In this document: positions 1-5,131 of the stretch, piece by piece
Layout of the letters: each line of letters opens with the position of its first letter
How positions within the stretch are numbered: position 1 is the stretch's first letter
From: Pseudomonadota bacterium
Lineage (GTDB): Bacteria; Myxococcota_A; Polyangia; Polyangiales; Polyangiaceae
Length of the DNA stretch: 8,090 nt
Assembly (NCBI GenBank): GCA_023460875.1
Contig: JAEWOQ010000010.1
Coordinates: 1-8,090, forward strand
Direction of reading: 5' to 3'
Position numbers and translations under genes: made by a program
Notes under the pieces: generated by a model
What the model saw: only the letters and a program-made list of their open reading frames with translations
The model's database searches: none
What the model was told of the DNA's origin: nothing

Positions 1-24
1 CGGTAGCGAGGGGGACAGCGCGTG

Positions 25-960
25 TCAGACGAGGAGGTCGATGGCGCCCGGGACGAGCTCAGCGGTGAGCGGGAGTTGGCCGGGCATCTCGCCGTCGAGA
101 TCGATCAGGACCTCCGCCCCGGGTCGAGTAGGTCGCGCCTCGACACGGCGACCGCGACAGCCGTACACCCCAGCCTGCTTCATGTGAGTGCCGCGGTAGA
201 GGTACGGGGCCAAGCCGAGGCTCTGCATGGCGTTGCGGTCGGTGATCGCCACCAGATCCAGCAGCCCGTCGCTCGGGTCCGCGTCCGGCGCGATGTGCAT
301 GCCGCCCCCGAAGAAGCGGCCGTTGGCGAGGGCGACGTTCAGGATGGGGCTGGTGAGCCAGGGCTCTCCGTCTACGACGATCTCCACCGGCACGGGGCGA
401 TACGCAAAGGTGGCGCGCAGCGCGCCCAAGAAGAACGCCGCCTTGCCGCCGATCCACTTGGGGCCTGCGTTGACCAGTTGGTCGGTCGCGCCTCCGACCC
501 CGAAGCTCAGGATGTTGGCGAAGGCGCGGCGCTCGCGGGAGCCATCGAGCCGCGTGAGCTCGACGAGCCCGAGATCGAGGGGACGCTTGCTCCCGCGTCG
601 AAGTCGCTCGAGGCCGGCGGCGACGCCGTCCTCCCAGGCGAAGGTCTTGCGGAAGTCACCTCCCGTTCCCACGGGGAGCACGCAGAGCGCTGGACCACGT
701 CGCGGGCGGCCGGCCTCGTCCAGGTAGCCATGGATCACCTCGTTGAGGGTCCCGTCTCCGCCCACCGTGAGGATGACGTCCACCTGGTCTTCGATGGCTC
801 GTCGAGCGAGCTCGGTGGCGTGGCGCGGGCCCTCCGTGGCCGCCCAGACGTAAGAAATCCCGGCGCCTTCCAGGCCCTCACGGATCAGCCCCTCGAGGCG
901 CCCCGCGCGTCCGCTGGCCGCGCTCGGGTTGACGATCACGGTGGTTCGCACGGGGCGCAT
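25..960 (-). CDS. YegS/DgkB-type diacylglycerol (lipid) kinase family protein
   Basis: A 311-residue protein of the DAGK catalytic-domain family (YegS, DgkB, BmrU relatives), soluble or membrane-associated enzymes that phosphorylate diacylglycerol or related lipids with ATP. Visible motifs are the N-terminal nucleotide-binding loop NPSAASGRAG (residues 11-20), the family hallmark GGDGTLNEV (67-75), PVGTGGDF (96-103), the C-terminal-domain stretch from NGRFFGGG through PDADPSDGLLDL (213-236), and DLDGE (287-291), the conserved acidic motif of the beta-sandwich domain. Length is typical, and there is no signal peptide or membrane helix. The third motif usually reads GTxNDFA; here it is GTGGDF, with Gly for Asn. 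The ATG at 960 places the first motif at the normal distance from the N-terminus; a weak GGAA precedes it. It is transcribed away from the RRM gene and the mre cluster. A role in recycling diacylglycerol or in phospholipid turnover is inferred from the family; the exact substrate cannot be told from sequence. Confidence 0.93.
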   Translation of the reverse strand: MRPVRTTVIVNPSAASGRAGRLEGLIREGLEGAGISYVWAATEGPRHATELARRAIEDQVDVILTVGGDGTLNEVIHGYLDEAGRPRRGPALCVLPVGTGGDFRKTFAWEDGVAAGLERLRRGSKRPLDLGLVELTRLDGSRERRAFANILSFGVGGATDQLVNAGPKWIGGKAAFFLGALRATFAYRPVPVEIVVDGEPWLTSPILNVALANGRFFGGGMHIAPDADPSDGLLDLVAITDRNAMQSLGLAPYLYRGTHMKQAGVYGCRGRRVEARPTRPGAEVLIDLDGEMPGQLPLTAELVPGAIDLLV

Positions 961-978
961 GGTTCCATCGCCAGCCCG

Positions 979-993
979 GCAGGGCTAGTGCCA
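979..993 (-). promoter_or_regulatory. Candidate sigma-54 (-24/-12) promoter for the lipid kinase
   Basis: On the minus strand the bases read TGGCAC, five bases, then CTGC. The sigma-54 consensus is TGGCAC-N5-TTGC, so every conserved position matches except the first T of the -12 block, and the invariant GG and GC doublets are exactly ten bases apart. Transcription would begin near 967, about seven bases before the kinase ATG, which gives a nearly leaderless message and is the main argument against it. The three direct repeats at 1011-1043 lie just upstream and could bind an activator. Confidence 0.3.
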
Positions 994-1010
994 ACTTGCT
1001 AGCGCGGGCC

Positions 1011-1043
1011 GGGGTGAGCCGGGGGTGAGCCGAGGGTGAGCCG
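1011..1043. repeat. Three tandem 11-bp direct repeats (GGGGTGAGCCG)
   Basis: Three head-to-tail copies of an 11-bp unit lie at 1011-1021, 1022-1032 and 1033-1043. The first two are identical and the third differs only in its first base (A for G). The period is close to one helical turn, so a protein binding each copy would sit on one face of the DNA. They lie 18 bp upstream of the candidate sigma-54 element for the kinase. An operator or activator site is possible, but a chance low-complexity repeat in GC-rich DNA is not excluded. Confidence 0.6.
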
Positions 1044-1224
1044 TAGTGCCGCGGCCCCAAGGACCGCCCACGGGGAGGGAGGCCAGGCTGTCGACGGCGG
1101 GTTCGCACGCCGGGAGTCCTTGCTGAGCCGCGCCCATCTCGGTTATGAGGGCGGCCCCGGACTCTAGGGCGCGATTTGCAGGTCCGGCACGGCGCTCGCG
1201 GGGAGGGGCATCGACCAACACGGG

Positions 1225-1253
1225 TTGATGGGCCCTGGGGACACCGGTATCTT
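1225..1253 (+). promoter_or_regulatory. Candidate sigma-70-type promoter for the two-RRM gene
   Basis: TTGATG (1225-1230) and TATCTT (1248-1253) are separated by 17 bp. Each box matches the consensus at four of six positions with optimal spacing, in a region that is otherwise GC-rich. Transcription would start near 1260, leaving a leader of about 40 bases before the ATG at 1299. This supports that ATG over the upstream in-frame ATG at 1176, which would lie outside the transcript. Confidence 0.45.
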
Positions 1254-1298
1254 CAACGGGCAATCGCGCATCAAGCTCGGGATCGACTCAGGACGAAC

Positions 1299-2219
1299 AT
1301 GGGTGCGGACGACGCGCGGAAGCTCTTCGTGGGGGGTCTGGCCGACTCCATCGACGAGGCGGCTCTCCGCGACATCTTCGAAGGCAGCGGGCAGGCGGTG
1401 GCGGACGTACACGTTCCCCGGGACCGAGAGTCCGGGCGTCCTCGCGGGTTTGCTTTCGTGAGCTTCGCGAGCGCGGACGCCGCCGAAGCGGCGCGACAGG
1501 CCGTCGATGGCCTCGTCCATGGAGGACGCGCGATCAGCGTGCGACGTTTCTCCCAGGACGGGCCGCGCCGTGCGCCCGGTGAGCGGGCCCCTCGCCCTGA
1601 CGATCGCACCGTGTTCGTCGGCAAGCTCCCCTACGACACCACGACCGAGGAAGTCGAGGCTCTGTTCGTGGAACATGAGCTGGGCCCCGTCGCCCGCGTG
1701 TCCCTCCCCATCGGTCCTGACGGGCGCCCGCGGGGGTTCGGGTTCGTGACCCTCGAGTCGCCCGAGGCCGCGGTCGGAGCCGTCGAGCGCTTGGCGGGCG
1801 CTCAGGTGCGGGGGCGCACGATCGTAGTCACCCCGGCCCAGCCCCGCGGGAAAGGTGGACCTCCGCCGGGCTCAGGCGAGCCTTCCGGCCGCTTCGAGGG
1901 ATCGGGGCGGACGGAAGCTGGTCGTGGCGGGGGTCGCTTCGGAGGACCGGGATTTGGAGGACCGGGCTTCGGAGGACCGGGCTTCGGAGGACCGGGTACA
2001 CCACCGCGCTACGAGCCGGATCCGGGAGGCGCCCCGGCGTTCGACGGGTTTCACGGTCGCTCGCCATCGGGACCACCGCCGGGCACGGACGAGGGGTCGG
2101 GACGCCGCGACAAGAAGGAGCGCAAAAAGGAAAAGAAGAAGCGCGCTCCCGAACGAGCACCGAAGCGCGAACGGGGCGGCGCGGGCACCTGGCACCGCTG
2201 GGAGCGGGACGACGACTGA
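1299..2219 (+). CDS. Two-RRM RNA-binding protein with FGGPG-repeat and basic C-terminal tail
   Basis: A 306-residue protein with two RNA recognition motifs. RRM1 spans about residues 7-84, with RNP2 KLFVGG (8-13) and RNP1 RGFAFVSF (49-56). RRM2 spans about 102-179, with RNP2 TVFVGK (104-109) and RNP1 RGFGFVTL (145-152). The aromatic RNP residues that stack on RNA bases are present in both. Residues 180-306 look disordered: Gly/Pro/Arg-rich, with four FGGPG units (214-233), then a Lys/Glu/Arg block (269-292) and an acidic end. Most bacterial RRM proteins are short with one RRM and a small glycine-rich tail, so this is large and hnRNP-like. The start is the ATG at 1299, preceded by AGGA at 1290-1293; an extension to 1176 would add 41 residues with no family resemblance. 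It probably acts as a cytoplasmic RNA chaperone or binder; its targets are unknown. It has its own candidate promoter and is not evidently co-transcribed with mreB, which begins 267 bp downstream. Confidence 0.9.
   Translation: MGADDARKLFVGGLADSIDEAALRDIFEGSGQAVADVHVPRDRESGRPRGFAFVSFASADAAEAARQAVDGLVHGGRAISVRRFSQDGPRRAPGERAPRPDDRTVFVGKLPYDTTTEEVEALFVEHELGPVARVSLPIGPDGRPRGFGFVTLESPEAAVGAVERLAGAQVRGRTIVVTPAQPRGKGGPPPGSGEPSGRFEGSGRTEAGRGGGRFGGPGFGGPGFGGPGFGGPGTPPRYEPDPGGAPAFDGFHGRSPSGPPPGTDEGSGRRDKKERKKEKKKRAPERAPKRERGGAGTWHRWERDDD
1938..1997 (+). repeat. Four 15-bp in-frame tandem repeats encoding FGGPG
   Basis: Four contiguous 15-bp units encode Phe-Gly-Gly-Pro-Gly in the C-terminal region of the RRM protein. 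The units are nearly identical in DNA: they differ only in the Phe codon third position (TTT in unit 2) and the last Gly codon third position (GGA, GGC, GGC, GGT). Such nucleotide-level identity suggests recent expansion by slippage or unequal exchange, so copy number may vary between strains. Each unit also carries GGAGGA, a Shine-Dalgarno-like string inside the coding sequence. Confidence 0.9.
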
Positions 2220-2424
2220 GGCTCGCACCGTCTCGCGTCAGCCTACCTTCGCCCACATCGATAGCTGGGGCCTCTCTCCGACGTCGAAGCGCAAGGACCC
2301 CCAGCGGAGCGACGCTCTAGAGGCTGAGCACCAGGCCCCGACCGGAGTGAATCGACGGGGTGAGGTCGATTGCACGAGCCGCGGGACGCGTGCTAGGTAG
2401 CTTCCCCCACCGGCCGATGGTCTC

Positions 2425-2453
2425 CTGACCCAGCCGGTTTTCCCCGGTATTCC
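2425..2453 (+). promoter_or_regulatory. Weak candidate promoter for the mre cluster
   Basis: CTGACC (2425-2430) and TATTCC (2448-2453) are 17 bp apart and match the sigma-70 boxes at four and three of six positions. Transcription would start near 2460, giving a leader of about 27 bases before mreB. A second, poorer possibility is TTGCAC (2370-2375) with TAGGTA (2394-2399), 18 bp apart. A promoter in this 267-bp gap is expected, because the shape cluster begins here, but neither candidate is strong. I see no clear terminator for the RRM gene in 2220-2370. Confidence 0.25.
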
Positions 2454-2486
2454 GCCCATGCAGCGGCCTAGCGACTTCCCCGCCCG

Positions 2487-3521
2487 ATGATCTTCGACTG
2501 GCTCTACGGCCTGTTCTCGAACGACCTTGCCATCGATCTCGGCACGGCGACGACCCTGATCTACGTCAAAGGAAAGGGGATCGTCTCCTGCGAGCCGTCC
2601 GTGGTGGCTGTGGCCCGAGATTCCCGCGGGGACAAGCGCGTCCTGGCGGTCGGGCGCGAGGCGAAGGAGATGCTGGGGCGCACCCCCGGCAACATCGAGG
2701 CCATCCGCCCGCTTCGTGACGGTGTCATCGCTGACTTCGAGATCACCGAGGCGATGCTCCGCTACTTCATCACCCGCGCCCATAACCGGCGGAGCTGGGT
2801 GAAGCCGCGCATCATCATCTGCGTGCCCTTCGGGATCACGGAGGTGGAGAAGCGGGCCGTGAAGGAGAGCGCGGAGAGCGCCGGGGCCCGGGAGGTCTAC
2901 CTGATCGAAGAGCCCATGGCGGCGGCCATCGGGGCTGGTCTGCCCATCACCGAGCCCAGCGGCAACATGGTGGTGGACATCGGAGGCGGCACGACGGAGG
3001 TCGCCGTCATCTCCCTAGCGGGCATCGTTTACTCCCAGAGCGTTCGTGTCGGCGGCGACAAGATGGATGAGGCCATCGTCGCCTACATGAAGCGCAAATA
3101 TAATCTGGCCATCGGCGAGCAGACCGCCGAGCGCATCAAGGTCACCATCGGCAACGCCTACGCCCTCGAAGAGCCTCTGACCATGGAGGTCAAGGGGCGC
3201 GACATGGTCGCGGGGGTCCCCAAGACGGTCGTCGTCAACGCCGACGAGATGCGAGACGCCCTGGCGGAGCCGATCAACGCCATCGTCGAAGCTGTGCTCC
3301 TCGCCCTCGAGCGGACCCCGCCCGAGCTCGCGGCGGACATCGTGGACAAGGGCGTCGTCCTGACTGGCGGAGGAGCTCTCCTCAAGAACATGGACGTCCT
3401 GCTCCGGGAGGAGACGGGGCTGCCCGTGATGGTGAGCGACGACCCGATCAGCGCCGTCGTGCTGGGGAGCGGCAAGACGCTCGATCACATCGAGCTCTTG
3501 AAAGAAGTGACGATCGGCTGA
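2487..3521 (+). CDS. mreB: Rod shape-determining actin-like ATPase MreB
   Basis: A 344-residue bacterial actin homologue, the usual length for MreB. It polymerises on ATP into membrane-bound antiparallel filaments that direct the peptidoglycan elongation complex. The actin-fold ATP motifs are all visible: phosphate-1 DLGTATTL (17-24), connect-1 region IEEPMAAAIGAG (140-151), phosphate-2 DIGGGTTEV (164-172) and the adenosine motif LTGGGALLKNMD (292-303). The N-terminus, with hydrophobic residues F3, W5, L6, F10, suits membrane insertion. Phosphate-1 usually reads DLGTANT; here Asn is replaced by Thr22. The ATG at 2487 gives the typical family N-terminus (FDWLYGLFSNDLAIDLG), although no purine-rich ribosome binding site precedes it (the upstream bases are cytosine-rich). 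It is the first gene of the mreBCD-mrdA-rodA cluster and is separated from mreC by a hairpin-containing gap. Confidence 0.98.
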   Translation: MIFDWLYGLFSNDLAIDLGTATTLIYVKGKGIVSCEPSVVAVARDSRGDKRVLAVGREAKEMLGRTPGNIEAIRPLRDGVIADFEITEAMLRYFITRAHNRRSWVKPRIIICVPFGITEVEKRAVKESAESAGAREVYLIEEPMAAAIGAGLPITEPSGNMVVDIGGGTTEVAVISLAGIVYSQSVRVGGDKMDEAIVAYMKRKYNLAIGEQTAERIKVTIGNAYALEEPLTMEVKGRDMVAGVPKTVVVNADEMRDALAEPINAIVEAVLLALERTPPELAADIVDKGVVLTGGGALLKNMDVLLREETGLPVMVSDDPISAVVLGSGKTLDHIELLKEVTIG

Positions 3522-3541
3522 GCCTGCCGCCGGTACGTGCT

Positions 3542-3600
3542 AAGCCCCGCACTGCAATTCACGTTCTCGCGGAAGCCCCGTGCTCACCGCGGGGCTTTCG
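3542..3600 (+). promoter_or_regulatory. Hairpin with two alternative left arms between mreB and mreC
   Basis: The bases 3570-3580 and 3590-3600 form an 11-bp stem (one G-T wobble, otherwise perfect, mostly GC) around a 9-base loop. The upstream copy AAGCCCCGC at 3542-3550 is perfectly complementary to 3589-3597, so the same right arm can pair with either of two left arms, giving mutually exclusive structures. The stem has TTT in its right arm but no U-run after it, so it is not a canonical intrinsic terminator. It may attenuate transcription, stop 3' decay of mreB mRNA, or mask the mreC ribosome binding site, which starts at the base of the stem (3600). Confidence 0.6.
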
Positions 3601-3604
3601 AGGA
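3600..3604 (+). promoter_or_regulatory. Ribosome binding site deciding the mreC start
   Basis: GAGGA at 3600-3604 is a strong Shine-Dalgarno core eight bases before the in-frame TTG at 3613. It has no suitable start other than that TTG at correct spacing, so it argues for TTG 3613 over the GTG at 3580, whose only upstream purine string (GGAAG, 3571-3575) is just four bases away and lies in the hairpin stem. Confidence 0.65.
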
Positions 3605-3612
3605 TAGTCGCC

Positions 3613-4485
3613 TTGGGCTTTTACAAGCGCTACCGAGACACGTTCGTCGTCGTTCTGCTGCTGGCGCTGCCGTTCTTTTTCCTGCGGGCCACGATCCGGC
3701 GTCCGGAGGACATGAACTGGCTCGACCAGAGCCTCATGCGCCTCGCCGCGCCGGTGCAGTACGCGGCGGCGGCGCTGGGGCGCGGGGTCTCCCACCTCGT
3801 CGGCGACTACGTCTACCTGGTGGACGTCAAGCGGGACAACAACGAGCTGTATCACGAGGTGTCGCGTCTCAGGGCCGAGACCCGGGAGCTCGCTCGGGTT
3901 CGGGCAGAGAACAAGCGCCTGCGTAGTCTCCTCGGGCTCCGGGATACCCTCCCCTCCGAGACGGCGAGCGCCCTCGTCATCGGCAAGGACACGAACGCCT
4001 ATTTTCGGGTCGCACACATCGTCCTGGATCACCCGGGTGTGGCGATCCGGCAGAACATGCCCGTGGTCGCCCTGGATGGCGCGGTGGGGGTGATCAAGCG
4101 GGTGGTGGGGGACTCCGCCACCGTCGAGCTCGTCGTCGACAGCGGCTTCGGCGCAGACGTGGTCGTGGAGCGGACCGGGGCCCGAGGCATCGTGCGGGGG
4201 ATCGGCGACGACTCCCGCTATGTGGTGCGCGTCGAGTACGTCGAGACGGACGACGCAGTCGAGGTCGGCGATCTCTTGGTGACCAGCGGCAAAGGTTGCC
4301 GCTTCCCCGCGGGGATCCCCGTGGCTCGCGTCACCGAGGTGGTCAAGCGGGATTTCGGGATCTACCAGTCCGTCGAGGCGGAGCCGACGGTCGACTTCTC
4401 ACGCCTGGACGAGGTGCTCATCGTGCTCACGGACGTGAAAGAGGACTGTGGCACGGCCGAAGACCGTCGGCGCGTGGAGCGGTGA
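3613..4485 (+). CDS. mreC: Rod shape-determining protein MreC
   Basis: A 290-residue bitopic membrane protein from the TTG start (301 if the GTG at 3580 is used). It scaffolds the elongasome in the periplasm and activates PBP2-RodA. The order is typical of MreC: a short cytoplasmic N-terminus with basic residues (GFYKRYRD), one transmembrane helix (about 10-25), a coiled coil (about 66-108, rich in Asn, Glu, Arg and Leu, ending in LRSLLGLRD), then the two-part beta-barrel MreC domain (about 117-273) with GAVGVIKRV (156-164), RGIVRG (191-196) and GDLLVTSGKGCRFPAGIPV (219-237). The C-terminal tail (274-290) is short and charged. It is preceded by a 91-bp gap with a hairpin after mreB, and mreD follows 32 bp downstream. 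Family assignment is firm; only the start is open to debate. Confidence 0.96.
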   Translation: MGFYKRYRDTFVVVLLLALPFFFLRATIRRPEDMNWLDQSLMRLAAPVQYAAAALGRGVSHLVGDYVYLVDVKRDNNELYHEVSRLRAETRELARVRAENKRLRSLLGLRDTLPSETASALVIGKDTNAYFRVAHIVLDHPGVAIRQNMPVVALDGAVGVIKRVVGDSATVELVVDSGFGADVVVERTGARGIVRGIGDDSRYVVRVEYVETDDAVEVGDLLVTSGKGCRFPAGIPVARVTEVVKRDFGIYQSVEAEPTVDFSRLDEVLIVLTDVKEDCGTAEDRRRVER

Positions 4486-4517
4486 GGCATGGCCTGGGCG
4501 CGTAGAGGAGCCACGGC

Positions 4518-5099
4518 ATGAGGAATGCGGCGTACCTCGCCGTGGGGGTCCTGCTGGTCCTCATTCAGAGCAACCTGTGGCACGTCCTGGGCCCCCTGAG
4601 TGCGCTCGAGTTGAGGGGCGTCCCGGTGGGGAGCTGGCTGCAGGGCGCCACCCCGAATCTGGTGCTGCCGCTGATCGTGTACCTCGGGATCCACGAGCAC
4701 TCGATGGCCCGGGGAGCTCTGCTCGCCTATGGCATGGGGTGGGCCCTGGATCTCCTGGGCCCGGCTCCCATGTTCCTGTTCCGCTTTACGGCGGTCGCCC
4801 TGTGGTGGCTGGCTCGCATCGCCAGCGTCCGGCTGAACGCGCAGGCGTTCATGACCCGCATCCCGCTCGCCTTCGCGTTCTCCTTGATCGAGAGCGCGAT
4901 CCTGCTCACGTTGTTGGCCATCTTCGGGGTCGATAACCGTCGCCCCCTGGAGATCGGCATGGTGGTCTTGCCCCGGGCCATCAGCACTGCTCTGTGCGCG
5001 CCGTTCCTATTTGCCCTCGCCCACCGGCTGCACATCGAAGGCCGCACGGGGCCGGGGAGCTCCTCGGCCTCCACGGGGAGTACGATCAGCCCCCCTTGA
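4518..5099 (+). CDS. mreD: Rod shape-determining membrane protein MreD
   Basis: A 193-residue hydrophobic protein in the position always taken by MreD, between mreC and mrdA. MreD is an integral inner-membrane partner of MreC in the elongasome. Hydrophobic segments lie at about 5-22, 45-58, 64-80, 84-104, 112-137 and 147-170, giving five or six membrane helices. The segment GMGWALDLLGPAPMFLF (72-88) corresponds to the family's conserved G-x-x-x-D-L region between helices. The ATG at 4518 has an excellent AGAGGAG (4504-4510) seven bases upstream. The C-terminal 20 residues form a Ser/Gly-rich hydrophilic tail. MreD sequences diverge strongly, so the assignment rests on hydropathy, that motif and gene order together. 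Confidence 0.92.
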   Translation: MRNAAYLAVGVLLVLIQSNLWHVLGPLSALELRGVPVGSWLQGATPNLVLPLIVYLGIHEHSMARGALLAYGMGWALDLLGPAPMFLFRFTAVALWWLARIASVRLNAQAFMTRIPLAFAFSLIESAILLTLLAIFGVDNRRPLEIGMVVLPRAISTALCAPFLFALAHRLHIEGRTGPGSSSASTGSTISPP

Positions 5100-5131
5100 G
5101 CTCCCTCCCACGGCTTCGCTGAATCCTCCCC

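Larger units (their letters stand above)
961..1298. other. Divergent intergenic region between lipid kinase and RRM gene
   Basis: These 338 bp separate two divergently transcribed genes, so promoters for both should lie here. I see a sigma-54-like -24/-12 element facing the kinase (979-993), three 11-bp direct repeats (1011-1043), and a sigma-70-like promoter facing the RRM gene (1225-1253). The stretch 1044-1224 holds nothing I can name. Short open frames on both strands here lack family resemblance and start signals, and look like GC-rich chance frames. Confidence 0.6.

Noticed and set aside
1..18. Possible reverse-complement mosaic end at the left edge (ends in GGGACAG)
   Set aside because: Only the last few bases resemble the expected AGAGACAG end; the rest does not match, unlike the right edge.
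973..986. Short inverted repeat AGCCC-GGCA-GGGCT upstream of the kinase
   Set aside because: The stem is only 5 bp and has no U-run or repeat partner; too weak to call a terminator or operator, and it overlaps the sigma-54 candidate.
22..1002. 326-residue open frame on the plus strand opposite the lipid kinase
   Set aside because: Its translation has no recognisable motif, while the opposite strand carries the full set of DAGK motifs in order. It is a GC-rich antisense shadow.
1176..1298. 41-residue N-terminal extension of the RRM protein from an upstream ATG
   Set aside because: The added residues lack family resemblance, the ATG at 1299 has an AGGA in place, and the candidate promoter (start near 1260) lies inside the extension.
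2307..2317. Inverted repeat GAGCGACGCTC after the RRM gene as a terminator
   Set aside because: The arms are separated by one base, so a real hairpin would have a very short stem, and no T-run follows.
2238..2783. 181-residue minus-strand open frame overlapping the start of mreB
   Set aside because: It has no motif or visible ribosome site and covers the conserved N-terminal part of MreB; judged a shadow.
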